A stretch of DNA of 64,000 nt from Acholeplasmataceae bacterium (GCA_012837645.1 DUQU01000043.1:1-64000), one strand, 5' to 3'; numbered from the stretch's first letter, positions 47,679-60,272 are shown. The notes: generated by a model not told the origin, from the sequence alone. Numbers and translations: made by a program.

Positions 47679-49382
47679 ATGTTTTATCAAAGGAAATGGT
47701 GGAAAGAAGCGATTGGTTATCAAATTTATTTAAAATCTTTTAAAGATAGTAATAATGATGGTATTGGCGATCTTAATGGAATTAGAGAGAAGCTCCCTTA
47801 TTTAAAAGAATTGGGAATTACTTTAATTTGGATAACACCATTTTACTTATCACCGATGGATGACAATGGTTATGATATTTCTGATTTTTATCAAGTCGAT
47901 CCTGCTTTTGGAAGTTTAGATGACATCAAAAATTTGCTTAAAGAAGCTCATGATATTGGGATTAGAGTGATTGTTGATTTTGTGATGAATCATACTTCTG
48001 ATGAACATCATTGGTTTGTTGAGGCGCGAAAATCAAAGAGTAATAAATATCGAGATTATTATCTTTGGGCAAAAGGAAAAATAGTCGACGGAAAAGAAGT
48101 AGAGCCAACTAATTGGGCTTCTTTTTTTGGTGGTTCTTGTTGGGAAAAAGATGAATTAACTGATGAGTATTACATGAAGATATTTTCTAAAAAAATGCCA
48201 GATTTAAATTATCGTAATCCTGAGGTTAGAAAAGAGATGCAAGAGGTTGCGAAATATTGGTTAGATTTAGGTGTTGATGGATTTAGAATTGACGCTGTTG
48301 CTCATCTTGGTAGAAGTGAAGAATTAATTGATTCCAATTTGAAAACAGATAATAAATATCAACCTGATTGGCGGAAGTTTTCTAATTTGCCAGTTTTATT
48401 TGATTACTTAAAAGAATTTAAGGAGAATGTTTTTGACCATTATGAAATCGTTACTATTGGTGAAGTTGGCGGTGACGCCTCACCGAAAGAAGCGATTGCC
48501 TATGCTGGTTATAAAAATGGTCCTTTAAAGATGGTTTTTAATTTTGATCATTGCTGGAGTAATAATGTTTGGCAACTTGAAAAGAGTAGTGAAACAGTTA
48601 AAGTCGATCTTTTAAATTTAAAACAAGTTTTTGATAAATGGCAAAGGAAGCAATATCAAAAGGCTTGGGCACCTTTATATTGGTTAAATCATGATCACCC
48701 TCGTTTGATGAGCCATTATGGTAATCCCCAAAAAAGATTTTTATCTGGTTCAATGTTGGCTACGGCACTTTACTTTATGTGGGGAACGCCTTTCGTTTAT
48801 CAAGGAGAAGAAATCGGCACCACTAATTACCCTTTTAAAGATATTAGAGAATTTAACGATGTTGGCGTCAAAAATAGTTACGAGAATAGTCTTTTTAAGT
48901 CTTTAGAAGAAGAGAAAAAGTTTATCTTTCAAACCGCTTTAAAATCACGTGATAATGCGAGAACGATAATGAGTTGGAACGCCAGTAAATATGGTGGTTT
49001 TTCCCAAAGTGAGCCTTGGTTTCATCTTCATCCCGACTATAGATCAGTTAATGTTGCGGCTCAACTTGATGATCCGGACTCATTGCTTACTTATTATAAA
49101 AAAGTTTTTGAATTAAGAAAAAGCGAACCTTATTTAAGCACTTTTGTTTATGGAAGTTACCAACAATTGTTAAAAAGAAATCCCCATCTTTATATTTACT
49201 TAAGAGAAAAAGAAAAAAAGATTTTAGTTATTACTAATTTCTTTGATCAAGAAAGGGTAGTTAATTTACCGCGGTTTAAAGTTAAAAAGATTTTATTATC
49301 AAATTATTCCGACACTAGAACTATTTTGGCTAATGTCTTACTAAGGCCTTATGAGAGCATTGTTTATGAGGTGGAAAAATAA
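47679..49382 (+). CDS. GH13 alpha-glucosidase (oligo-1,6-glucosidase-like)
   Basis: WWKEAIGYQIYLKSFKDSNNDGIGDLNGI, DFVMNHTSDEHHWF, DGFRIDAVAHLG, WLNHDHPRLMSHYG. Confidence 0.93.
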   Translation: MFYQRKWWKEAIGYQIYLKSFKDSNNDGIGDLNGIREKLPYLKELGITLIWITPFYLSPMDDNGYDISDFYQVDPAFGSLDDIKNLLKEAHDIGIRVIVDFVMNHTSDEHHWFVEARKSKSNKYRDYYLWAKGKIVDGKEVEPTNWASFFGGSCWEKDELTDEYYMKIFSKKMPDLNYRNPEVRKEMQEVAKYWLDLGVDGFRIDAVAHLGRSEELIDSNLKTDNKYQPDWRKFSNLPVLFDYLKEFKENVFDHYEIVTIGEVGGDASPKEAIAYAGYKNGPLKMVFNFDHCWSNNVWQLEKSSETVKVDLLNLKQVFDKWQRKQYQKAWAPLYWLNHDHPRLMSHYGNPQKRFLSGSMLATALYFMWGTPFVYQGEEIGTTNYPFKDIREFNDVGVKNSYENSLFKSLEEEKKFIFQTALKSRDNARTIMSWNASKYGGFSQSEPWFHLHPDYRSVNVAAQLDDPDSLLTYYKKVFELRKSEPYLSTFVYGSYQQLLKRNPHLYIYLREKEKKILVITNFFDQERVVNLPRFKVKKILLSNYSDTRTILANVLLRPYESIVYEVEK

Positions 49383-49849
49383 TGGAGTATTTTTATTTTG
49401 CTTTAGGGGTGATTGCAGTTGCGGTAATAATTTTCGTTATTATTAATCGTCATTATCACAGTAAGGTTGCTAAAATAGTCCAAGCCTTAGAAAAGTTAGG
49501 TGATTTAAAAAAAGCTGATAGCAGCAGTTACCATTATGATTTAACAATCGCGGAGACAATTTACCAAATTAAAATTATTAATACTTATAGTTATCAAGAA
49601 TTATCTTTTAATTCTAATTCTCATTGGCAGTTAAAGCCAAGTAAAAAAATTAAACTTATTTCCCCAGGGGGATTTGATAAGAGATTAGGAGTTAAAATTA
49701 TTATTCCTTTAAATACTCCTGCTAAAATCGTTAAATATTTAAATGAAAATGAAATTGCTTTTGTGGAGCCTTTAGAAAAATGTTTTAGTTATTATCTTAT
49801 TACTAAAGAAAATATTTCTTTTATAAAAAGGATAAAAAAAGAGGCCTAA
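49382..49849 (+). CDS. Hypothetical single-TM protein
   Basis: N-terminal hydrophobic segment YFYFALGVIAVAVIIFVII; intact ORF overlapping the upstream stop. Confidence 0.55.
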   Translation: MEYFYFALGVIAVAVIIFVIINRHYHSKVAKIVQALEKLGDLKKADSSSYHYDLTIAETIYQIKIINTYSYQELSFNSNSHWQLKPSKKIKLISPGGFDKRLGVKIIIPLNTPAKIVKYLNENEIAFVEPLEKCFSYYLITKENISFIKRIKKEA

Positions 49850-50886
49850 GCCTCAAATTCATCGATCATTTTAATTAAAGTATCGTAGACTTCATCCTCT
49901 TTAACTTTCGTGACAATCTCTCCTTTTTTAAAGATTACCGCGACTCCTTTTCCGCCAGCAATACCAATATCGGCATGTTTAGCTTCGCCAGGTCCGTTAA
50001 CTCGGCAGCCCATTACCGCGACGGTAATGTTTTTTTTAATAGTAGTTAAATATTGTTCAATTTGTTTCGCGATTGGAATCATATTGTATTCTAATCTCCC
50101 ACAAGTAGGGCAACTAATCAAATTAGGAACATTTTCAATGAGATTTAAGTTTTTTAAGATTTCTTTGGCCGCTCTTATTTCTAATTCAGGTTTATCGGTT
50201 AAAGAAACCCTAATAGTAGAACCGAGGCCTTCATTTAAAACAATCCCAATTCCCATCGCACTTTTAATAGAACCACTAAAAAGCGTCCCCGCTTCCGTGA
50301 CACCAACGTGAAGAGGATAGTTAAAGCTTTTGCTCGCTAGTCGATAAGCATTAATCATCGTTTCCATATTGGTTGCTTTTAAAGATAAAACAATGTCATA
50401 AAAGTTTAATTCTTCTAAAATATCGATATGGTATTTTGCGGTTTTGACCATGTTTTCAGGGGTTGGTTCTAAGTTGTCCATCATTGAACCACTATTAACA
50501 CCGATTCTAATGGGAATGTTTTTTTCTTGACAAGCATTAACAACCAATTTAACTTTTTCGCGGTCGTTAATATTGCCAGGATTTAATCTAATCTTATCAA
50601 CGCCTTGATTGATCGCTTCCAAAGCGAGCTTGTAGTTAAAGTGGATATCAGCAACCAACGGGATAGTGATTTGTTTTTTTATTTCTCCGAGTGCTAAGGC
50701 GTCACGCTTGTTTAAAACAGCTACTCTTACTATTTCACAACCTGCTTTTGTAAGAAGGTTTATTTGTTCAACAGTTTTAGCAACTTCAAATGTTTTAGTA
50801 TTAGTCATCGACTGGATATAAACTTTATTATTTCCGCCTAGTACTAAATTACCTACTTTAACGGAGCGTGTCCTTGTTCTTGTCAT
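49846..50886 (-). CDS. ispG: 4-hydroxy-3-methylbut-2-en-1-yl diphosphate synthase
   Basis: VYIQSMTNTKT, CPTCGRLEYN and VMGCRVNGPGEA Fe-S cysteines. Confidence 0.97.
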   Translation of the reverse strand: MTRTRTRSVKVGNLVLGGNNKVYIQSMTNTKTFEVAKTVEQINLLTKAGCEIVRVAVLNKRDALALGEIKKQITIPLVADIHFNYKLALEAINQGVDKIRLNPGNINDREKVKLVVNACQEKNIPIRIGVNSGSMMDNLEPTPENMVKTAKYHIDILEELNFYDIVLSLKATNMETMINAYRLASKSFNYPLHVGVTEAGTLFSGSIKSAMGIGIVLNEGLGSTIRVSLTDKPELEIRAAKEILKNLNLIENVPNLISCPTCGRLEYNMIPIAKQIEQYLTTIKKNITVAVMGCRVNGPGEAKHADIGIAGGKGVAVIFKKGEIVTKVKEDEVYDTLIKMIDEFEA

Positions 50887-50995
50887 TTTATCACCAACTC
50901 GATTATATCATGTTTGCTTTTTAGGGAGAAAGAAAATAACTTTTCAGTTATAATAAGAGAAAGAGAGAAGAACAAGGCTTAAAAAATAATTTTAC

Positions 50996-51024
50996 TTGCT
51001 TAAATAAAGTAATTTTGTTATAAT
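50996..51024 (+). promoter_or_regulatory. Promoter of rpmG (TTGCTT-17-TATAAT)
   Basis: TTGCTT 50996-51001, TATAAT 51019-51024. Confidence 0.65.
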
Positions 51025-51050
51025 TTTTTAGAACGCTTGGAGGAGTTAAA

Positions 51051-51200
51051 ATGCGAGACTTAGTGAAATTATTATGTACTGAATGTGGCGAAGAAAACTA
51101 CTATACAGATAAAAATAAAAGAAATACGCCCAACCGTCTAGAATTTAAAAAACACTGTCCTAGATGTCGTAAACATACGTTACATAGAGAAAAAAGATAA
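51051..51200 (+). CDS. rpmG: 50S ribosomal protein L33 (4-Cys form)
   Basis: Direct translation [49 protein letters not shown]; not in ORF track; RBS ggagg upstream. Confidence 0.96.
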   Translation: MRDLVKLLCTECGEENYYTDKNKRNTPNRLEFKKHCPRCRKHTLHREKR

Positions 51201-51225
51201 CTATTCTTGGAATAGTCTTTTTTTT
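51200..51225 (+). terminator. Intrinsic terminator after rpmG
   Basis: ctattc/gaatag stem + T-run. Confidence 0.75.
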
Positions 51226-51238
51226 GTAAGGTGAAGAA

Positions 51239-52648
51239 ATGAAAATTAAAAAGTTCTTTGGTGATAAAGCTTTTTATAAATTAGCTTTAGGGTTAATTAT
51301 CCCCGTTATTATCCAACAGCTTATTTTATCAATTGCTGGTTATGTTGATAATTTTATTATTAATGGTTATGATTCTGTCGCTTATGCTGGAGTGTCAGTA
51401 GCGAATAGATTCATTTTTATTGTTAATTTCTTTTGGATTGGTATCGCAGCGGGAATTAGTATTTTTGTCGCTCAATACTTTGGTGCGAAAATGGAAAAGC
51501 ACATTACCGGTACCATTCAATTAGGAATAATATTAAGTTTAATCTTCGGGGTTATTTCTTTTTTCTTAATCTATTATTTTGGTCCAGTGATGATAAAGTT
51601 GTTTTTTAAAGAACAAAACAGTGATGACCTTCTGGCGATTGGTTTTGGGATTGAATATATTAAAGTAATTTCTTATGGCTCGGTTATTATTTTGCTTAAT
51701 TTTATGGTTTCAACAATTTACCGTTCTTTAAGCAAGCCTAAGATTCCTTTAATAGCGGGAGTTATTGGAATAAGCGCTAATATTATTATGAATTATATTT
51801 TTATTTATGGTTATTTAGGAGTCGCGGAAATGGGTGCCAAGGGTGCTGCTTTAGCGACGGTTATTTCCAAAGGAATTGAACTTTCAATATTAGTCTTTAT
51901 TGCTTTTTACTACCAAAAAGATGGTTATGCTTATAAGATCTTTAAAAAGTTTTATCTTCAAAAGAGTTTAGTTATAGGTTATCTTAAAAAAGGATTACCA
52001 GTAATTGCTAATGAAATATTGTGGGCTTTTGGAGTGACTCTTTTTGCTTTATTTATCACCAATCACAATATTGAATGGATTATTGCTTATGGCTACTCTC
52101 AAAATGTCACCGATCTCTTTTTTGTTTATTATTCAGGGATGGCGGTGGGAACGTCCGTTTTAATTGGTAAAACTTTAGGAGAAAGTGACTTTACAAAAGC
52201 AAAAGACTATTTTAATAAATTGTTAGGTCTAATGTTTATTTCTAATTTTATCGCGATGATTTTAATGGTGGGGGCTTCACCGCTTTTATTACATTTTTTA
52301 GCAGGTAATAAAGAAATATTTATGTTGTCTTATAAATTGATTTTACTTAATGTCGCTTTTATTGTTATTTATGGTTATACAGCAATGTGTTATTATACAT
52401 TAAGGGCTGGTGGAGATTCTTTAAGAGCTTTCTTAATCGATCAACTTCCTGCCTATTTAGTAGGGCTTCCCATCGTGATTTTCTTAAGTTTTATGGAACC
52501 AACTTGGGGTTTAGGTTTACCGCTGATCTTCTTGCTAAGTAAACTAAGTGACCTTGTTAAAGTGTTTTTCTCGCATTACAATATTAAAAAAGGAACTTGG
52601 TTAAAAAATATCGCTATTGAAAAACCAAAAGCAATTTTAGAAACTTAA
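51239..52648 (+). CDS. MATE family efflux transporter
   Basis: IIQQLILSIAGYVDNFIINGYDSVAYAGVSVANR; 12-TM hydrophobic pattern. Confidence 0.92.
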   Translation: MKIKKFFGDKAFYKLALGLIIPVIIQQLILSIAGYVDNFIINGYDSVAYAGVSVANRFIFIVNFFWIGIAAGISIFVAQYFGAKMEKHITGTIQLGIILSLIFGVISFFLIYYFGPVMIKLFFKEQNSDDLLAIGFGIEYIKVISYGSVIILLNFMVSTIYRSLSKPKIPLIAGVIGISANIIMNYIFIYGYLGVAEMGAKGAALATVISKGIELSILVFIAFYYQKDGYAYKIFKKFYLQKSLVIGYLKKGLPVIANEILWAFGVTLFALFITNHNIEWIIAYGYSQNVTDLFFVYYSGMAVGTSVLIGKTLGESDFTKAKDYFNKLLGLMFISNFIAMILMVGASPLLLHFLAGNKEIFMLSYKLILLNVAFIVIYGYTAMCYYTLRAGGDSLRAFLIDQLPAYLVGLPIVIFLSFMEPTWGLGLPLIFLLSKLSDLVKVFFSHYNIKKGTWLKNIAIEKPKAILET

Positions 52649-52671
52649 AATATTAATAAAGTAATTTTAGG

Positions 52672-52700
52672 GCGTCTTTTTGAGAAGACGCTATTTTTTT
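52672..52700 (+). terminator. Intrinsic terminator (gcgtctt/aagacgc + T-run)
   Basis: 7-bp GC-containing stem followed by tattttttt. Confidence 0.85.
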
Positions 52701-52711
52701 GCACTTATTAG

Positions 52712-52740
52712 TTGACAGTGCCAAGAAAGTAAGTTATAAT
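52712..52740 (+). promoter_or_regulatory. Consensus promoter of the hrcA-grpE-dnaK-dnaJ operon (TTGACA-17-TATAAT)
   Basis: TTGACA 52712-52717, TATAAT 52735-52740. Confidence 0.85.
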
Positions 52741-52744
52741 CTTG

Positions 52745-52771
52745 ATAGCACTAAAAGAGTGCGGGTGCTAA
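52745..52771 (+). promoter_or_regulatory. CIRCE operator (HrcA binding site)
   Basis: ATAGCACTA-N9-GGGTGCTAA against consensus TTAGCACTC-N9-GAGTGCTAA, just downstream of -10. Confidence 0.88.
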
Positions 52772-52785
52772 AAGAGGTGAGAAGG

Positions 52786-53799
52786 TTGTTGACAAGTCGT
52801 CAAAAGTTAATATTAAAGGCAATAATTGAGCGTTATATTGAACTGGGAATTCCCGTTGGTTCTAAGCTTTTAACCGATTGGCCTTATTTAGATTATTCTT
52901 CAGCAACAATTAGATATGACATGCAAATGCTAGAAGAATTAGGCTATTTAGAAAAGACTCATACCTCTTCAGGTCGGATTCCCTCCAAATTAGGCTATAA
53001 ATATTACTTAGATAAACTTTTAACTCGCGATGATGACGTTTATAGTATGTTTCCGATGATCGACCAAGTTTTTGAATCGTTTGAAAACAATAAAGAAACA
53101 GCTGTTAAAAAAGCGATTGATTTATTATCAGAATTAACAAATTATACTTCAATTGTTTTGGGGCCTAGTGAAGATTTAACTAAAATTAAAAAAGTTGATT
53201 ACATTGAAATAAATAGTAGTGAAGCAGTTATTTTAATTGTTACTAACAAAGGACATGTTCAATCCCAAACTTTTAAAATACCAGCTAACTTACCGCGCGG
53301 TTATTTTGAAAAAACGCTCGCGACTTTTGATAGTTTACTAAAAAATCAATACTTAAAAGATGCTCAAAGAATCTTAAAAGCATCGTTTGTTGAAAAGAAC
53401 GTGATTGAATATATTAACTATCAAGAAAACATCATTAATACTTTCGTTGATGCTTTTACTAAGATGAGCCAAGAAGATGTTTATTTAGCAGGGCTCGGTA
53501 ATATGATTACAGAATCGGAGATTGACAATCCCGAAGAACTAAGAAGGTTGATGCATATTCTCGATAAAAAAGACTTATTAAAAGTAATCGGTAAAACCAA
53601 CAAGCTTTCTTTTAAAATTGGCAGAGAGGCGGAGTTTATGCCTACCGATAGATGTACTATCATTTCGGTTCCTTACGCCGTTAATGAAGATGAGTTTGGA
53701 ACGATCGCTTTAATTGGTCCTTTAAGAATGGATTACACTAAAGTAATTCCTTTAATGGAGTATATCGCTAAAAATATAACTAAATTATATAAGAAATGA
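52786..53799 (+). CDS. hrcA: Heat-inducible transcription repressor HrcA
   Basis: LTSRQKLILKAIIERYIELGIPVGSKLL, SSATIRYDMQMLEELGYLEKTHTSSGRIPS; the ORF-track start 52699 would include promoter and CIRCE, so a TTG near 52786-52789 is likely. Confidence 0.95.
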   Translation: MLTSRQKLILKAIIERYIELGIPVGSKLLTDWPYLDYSSATIRYDMQMLEELGYLEKTHTSSGRIPSKLGYKYYLDKLLTRDDDVYSMFPMIDQVFESFENNKETAVKKAIDLLSELTNYTSIVLGPSEDLTKIKKVDYIEINSSEAVILIVTNKGHVQSQTFKIPANLPRGYFEKTLATFDSLLKNQYLKDAQRILKASFVEKNVIEYINYQENIINTFVDAFTKMSQEDVYLAGLGNMITESEIDNPEELRRLMHILDKKDLLKVIGKTNKLSFKIGREAEFMPTDRCTIISVPYAVNEDEFGTIALIGPLRMDYTKVIPLMEYIAKNITKLYKK

Positions 53800-53808
53800 G
53801 AGATTTAA

Positions 53809-56221
<2,413 letters not shown>

Positions 56222-56243
56222 TACCCCCTCATAAAGGAGTAAT

Positions 56244-57347
56244 ATGGCAAAAAGAGATTTTTATGATATTTTAGGTGTTAGCAAAGATGCCTCAATAGAA
56301 GAAATAAGAAAAGCATACCGCAATCTAGCGAAAAAGTATCACCCTGATGTTTCTAGTGAAAATAATGCTGAAGAAAAGTTTAAAGAAGTTCAAGAAGCTT
56401 ATGACACTTTAGGAGATGAGAAAAAAAGAGCCAATTATGACCGTTTTGGTCATGAAGGGCCTTTTGGTGCGAATGGTGGCGGTTTTAGTGGTGGCTTTAG
56501 TGACTTTGGTGGTTTTAGTGATATTTTTTCTTCCTTTTTTGGTGGTGGAACTAGACAAGCGGACCCCAATAGACCAATAAAAGGTGATGATTTAGAACGT
56601 GTTATTACTGTCGATTTTATGGAAGCTGTTTTAGGTACTAAAAAAACCTTTACTTTAAATGTTGAGGAGACTTGTTCGCACTGTCACGGTAGTGGTGGTG
56701 AGACTCCTAGTGACGTGGAGACTTGTAAGAGATGTCATGGTCAAGGTTTCGTAACTGTTGAGCAGCGGACAATCTTAGGAGCGATGCGAACTCAACAAAC
56801 TTGTCCTACTTGCGGGGGATCAGGAAAGACTATTAAAACTAAATGTCATTTATGTAATGGTAAAGGAAGAGTAAAAACTACTAAAACAGTAGAAGTGAAA
56901 GTTCCTGCTGGGATTGATAATAATATGTCTTTAAGAATGGGCGGTTATGGCGAAGGTGGTCATAATGGTGGTCCGAGCGGCGATTTATATTTGCGCTTTC
57001 GAGTCCGGCCCCATAAAATATTTGAAAGAAGAAATGATAACATTATATTAACAATTCCCATTTCATTTACTCAAGCAGCTTTAGGAGATACTATTGACGT
57101 TCCCACTATTTATGGTGATGTTACTTTAAAAATACCTGCGGGAACCCAATCCGGAACGACTCTAAGAATGCGCTCTAAGGGTGTTAGCAATGTCAATTCC
57201 AAGCGCAAAGGAGATCAACTAGTAATAGTGAAGGTGGAAACACCAACTAATTTAACAAAAGATCAAGAAGAAGCCTTAGTAAATTTTGCAAAATTAGATA
57301 AAAAAGAAACTCCTTGGGAAAAATTCAAAAATTTCTTTAAAAATTAA
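56244..57347 (+). CDS. dnaJ: Molecular chaperone DnaJ
   Basis: DFYDILGVSKDASIEEIRKAYR..HPDV, four CxxCxGxG-type repeats. Confidence 0.98.
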   Translation: MAKRDFYDILGVSKDASIEEIRKAYRNLAKKYHPDVSSENNAEEKFKEVQEAYDTLGDEKKRANYDRFGHEGPFGANGGGFSGGFSDFGGFSDIFSSFFGGGTRQADPNRPIKGDDLERVITVDFMEAVLGTKKTFTLNVEETCSHCHGSGGETPSDVETCKRCHGQGFVTVEQRTILGAMRTQQTCPTCGGSGKTIKTKCHLCNGKGRVKTTKTVEVKVPAGIDNNMSLRMGGYGEGGHNGGPSGDLYLRFRVRPHKIFERRNDNIILTIPISFTQAALGDTIDVPTIYGDVTLKIPAGTQSGTTLRMRSKGVSNVNSKRKGDQLVIVKVETPTNLTKDQEEALVNFAKLDKKETPWEKFKNFFKN

Positions 57348-57426
57348 TTTCACTTTACAAACTCGCATTTATTATATATAATGAGAGCGGCTTTGAAAGA
57401 AACCTATTTAGGGAAGGAGGGTTGAC

Positions 57427-57597
57427 ATGTCAAAAATAGTTGTAAAAGAATCGGAGTCTTTAGAAGATGCGCTGAAGCGTTTTAAAAGAGACGTCTCTAG
57501 ATCTGGTACCCTTCGCGAAGCAAGAAAAAGAGAGTATTATATTAAACCGAGTGTTAACAAAAAGCTTAAAAAAAGGCAAAATAAAGGAAAAAGATAA
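57427..57597 (+). CDS. rpsU: 30S ribosomal protein S21
   Basis: Direct translation [56 protein letters not shown]; not in ORF track; RBS aaggaggg. Confidence 0.97.
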   Translation: MSKIVVKESESLEDALKRFKRDVSRSGTLREARKREYYIKPSVNKKLKKRQNKGKR

Positions 57598-57618
57598 GCA
57601 CGTCAGTGCTTTTTTTTC
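57597..57618 (+). terminator. Intrinsic terminator after rpsU (agcac gtca gtgct + T8)
   Basis: Short GC stem with T-run. Confidence 0.85.
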
Positions 57619-57662
57619 CGAATTAAATTCCAATTATTATGGTATAATAATTATTGGGAGTG

Positions 57663-58622
57663 ATGCTTTTGCAAGAAATATATCGAATTAAAGATTTCAA
57701 GAATGCTTATAAGATTTTAGGCGTTTACGATAAGAATATCGAAATTATTAAAAGTTACTTTGATTGTAAGATCGTTGTTAAAGATAATATTATTAAAAGT
57801 AACGCTAAAGAGGAAATTAAAGAAATCTTAGAAGATGTTTTTTATAAGATGGATGTGCTCTCTTCAAAGACAATTTTAAATGAGAGAGAAGTTATTTATT
57901 TAATTAAATTAAGGGAAGCGCATAAACTCAATGGTGTCGTGGACTTTTTTACTTTAAGAAAGCCGATTTTAACGAAATGGGATGGTAAAAATGTTTACCC
58001 TAAAACCTTTACTCAAGAAGAGTATATTAAAACGATTGAGAAAGAAGAAATTATCTTTGGAGTTGGACCTGCTGGGACTGGTAAAACTTATTTAGCGGTC
58101 GCGATGGCAGTGAGCTATTTAAAACAAAATAAAGTTAAAAAACTAATTTTAACGAGACCGGCAGTGGAAGCGGGTGAATATTTAGGCTTTTTACCCGGTG
58201 ACTTAAAAGAAAAAATTGACCCTTATTTAAGACCTTTATATGATGCTTTGTATGATTTTTTAGGTGTGGAAACTACTAATAAACTTTTAGAAACGAAAGT
58301 AATTGAAATCGCTCCTTTAGCTTATATGAGAGGAAAGACTTTAGAAAATGCTTTTATTATTTTAGATGAAGCTCAAAATACTTCCGCTATTCAAATGAAA
58401 ATGTTTTTAACAAGATTAGGGTTTTCTTCTAAAATGGTTATTACCGGTGACCCTTCTCAAACTGATTTACAACAAGGAAGAACTTCTGGTTTAAAACAAG
58501 CTATTTCAATTTTAAAAAACATTCATAACATTAAAACAATTGAATTTATGAGGTTGGATGTAGTGAGAAACCCTTTAGTGCAAAAAATCTTAGAAAGATA
58601 TGATGAGCATGGAAATCTTTAA
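57663..58622 (+). CDS. phoH: PhoH family protein
   Basis: GVGPAGTGKTYLAVAMAV, LTRPAVEAGEYLGFLPGDLKEKIDPYLRPLYDAL. Confidence 0.96.
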   Translation: MLLQEIYRIKDFKNAYKILGVYDKNIEIIKSYFDCKIVVKDNIIKSNAKEEIKEILEDVFYKMDVLSSKTILNEREVIYLIKLREAHKLNGVVDFFTLRKPILTKWDGKNVYPKTFTQEEYIKTIEKEEIIFGVGPAGTGKTYLAVAMAVSYLKQNKVKKLILTRPAVEAGEYLGFLPGDLKEKIDPYLRPLYDALYDFLGVETTNKLLETKVIEIAPLAYMRGKTLENAFIILDEAQNTSAIQMKMFLTRLGFSSKMVITGDPSQTDLQQGRTSGLKQAISILKNIHNIKTIEFMRLDVVRNPLVQKILERYDEHGNL

Positions 58623-59010
58623 CGAGACTAAGAGTGATATTTCCAGTTACGAAAAGCTCTTAAAAGAAGTATTCGCTTTTAATAAAGAAAGTTTTAGTAT
58701 TATTTTAACGACTAATAAAAAGATTAAAGACTTAAATAAAAGTTATCGTAAAGTTAATAAAGTAACCGATGTCTTAAGTTTTAATAGCGATCAAGAAGAT
58801 TATTTAGGTGAAGTTTTTATCGCCTTAAAAAGAGCCTTTAGACAGGCAAAAGCATATCGTCATAGTAAAAAAAGAGAAGTTGCTTTTTTAGCAGTTCATG
58901 GTTACTTACATTTAAAAGGTTATCATCATGACACTAAAGAAGCGGAAGAAGAGATGTTAAAAAAACAAGAAGAGATTCTAAAAAAAGTAAATTTAAAGAG
59001 AGGTATTTAA
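58600..59010 (+). CDS. ybeY: Endoribonuclease YbeY (start may be 58609)
   Basis: VTDVLSF, LAVHGYLHLKGYHHDTKEAEEEM. Confidence 0.94.
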   Translation: MMSMEIFNETKSDISSYEKLLKEVFAFNKESFSIILTTNKKIKDLNKSYRKVNKVTDVLSFNSDQEDYLGEVFIALKRAFRQAKAYRHSKKREVAFLAVHGYLHLKGYHHDTKEAEEEMLKKQEEILKKVNLKRGI

Positions 59011-59400
59011 ATGGAGTTAATTAAAGAAGCGATTAAAGCGAGAGAAAAAGCTTATGTTCCTTATTCAAACTTTAAAGTAGGAGCGGCGATTTTATTAAAA
59101 GATGGTCAGGTGATTCATGGTGCTAATATTGAAAATGCCTCTTATGGGCTTTCTAATTGTGCGGAAAGAAGTGTGCTTTTTTCTTTCTATAGCCAAGGCT
59201 ACCAAAAAGAAGATATTAAAGCGATGGCTGTTGTCGGTGATACTGAAGAGCCGATTTCTCCTTGTGGGGCTTGCCGGCAAGTAATGAATGAATTACTCCC
59301 AAAAGAGACACCGATTTATTTAGCAAATTTAAAAGGAAAACAAAAAAAGACTTTAGTAACGGAACTACTCCCTTACTCTTTTAATAAGATAGAACTATGA
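59011..59400 (+). CDS. cdd: Cytidine deaminase
   Basis: YVPYSNFKVGAAIL, NCAERSVLFSF, SPCGACRQVMNE. Confidence 0.96.
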   Translation: MELIKEAIKAREKAYVPYSNFKVGAAILLKDGQVIHGANIENASYGLSNCAERSVLFSFYSQGYQKEDIKAMAVVGDTEEPISPCGACRQVMNELLPKETPIYLANLKGKQKKTLVTELLPYSFNKIEL

Positions 59401-60272
59401 TTAAATCTGGTTATATCGCTATTATTGGGAGAGTAAGTGTTGGTAAATCAACATTTTTAAATAATTATTTAGAAGAAAAGGTTAGCATTACCTCCTCAAA
59501 ACCTCAAACAACTCGTGAACAAATCATCGGCATTAAAACTTTTTCTGATGCTCAATTTGTTTTTATCGATACTCCAGGCTTTTATCGCCCCCGGCATAAA
59601 CTAGGAGAGTTTTTATCTAAAGAAGCTTTAAGTGGTCTGAAGTCAGCTGATTTAATTTTATATTTAGTTGATAGCGAATATAGCTATGGAGAAGATTACG
59701 TCATCAGACACTTTGAAAACATTAACGTACCTGTTTTCTTAGTTATTAATAAAATTGACCTTTTAAAATCTAAAATGAGTATTGATAGAATTATTTTATC
59801 TTATTTAGATAAGTATAATTTTAAAGGAGTCTTTCCAATCTCAGCACTAGAAAAAACTCATTTTGAAAAGTTAACAGAGGCGATTAAAAACTATTTACCA
59901 TCTCAAGGCTATTTTTATGAAAAAGAACAAGTAACCACGCAAAGTGATTTAAAAAGAGCTAGTGAGATTATTAGAGAAAAGGTGCTTTTTTATACGAAAG
60001 AAGAAGTCCCCCATGCAGTTGGTGTTTTTATTGAGTATGCGCGAATGGAAAATGGCTTATATGTAATGTACGCGACTATTTATGTAGAAAGAGCGAGTCA
60101 AAAAGCAATTTTAATTGGTAAAAGGGGAGAAATGCTGAAAAAGATTGGTAAAGATAGCAGATTAGAGATCAATGAAGTTTTAAATACTAAGGTTCATTTA
60201 AACTTATATGTTAAAGTTAAAAAAGATTGGCGAAACAACATAAGCGACCTAAGAGGATTAGGTTATGTCTAA
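59397..60272 (+). CDS. era: GTPase Era
   Basis: IIGRVSVGKSTFLN, KPQTTREQIIGI, DTPGFYRPRHKLGE, KH domain. Confidence 0.96.
   Translation: MIKSGYIAIIGRVSVGKSTFLNNYLEEKVSITSSKPQTTREQIIGIKTFSDAQFVFIDTPGFYRPRHKLGEFLSKEALSGLKSADLILYLVDSEYSYGEDYVIRHFENINVPVFLVINKIDLLKSKMSIDRIILSYLDKYNFKGVFPISALEKTHFEKLTEAIKNYLPSQGYFYEKEQVTTQSDLKRASEIIREKVLFYTKEEVPHAVGVFIEYARMENGLYVMYATIYVERASQKAILIGKRGEMLKKIGKDSRLEINEVLNTKVHLNLYVKVKKDWRNNISDLRGLGYV

Noticed and set aside
45753-49382. A polysaccharide utilisation locus
   Set aside because: Only two divergently transcribed GH13 genes, with no transporter or regulator beside them
49910-50311. 133-aa plus-strand ORF antisense to ispG
   Set aside because: Lies wholly inside the well-supported ispG frame on the other strand; composition is typical of shadow ORFs and no RBS or family is recognisable
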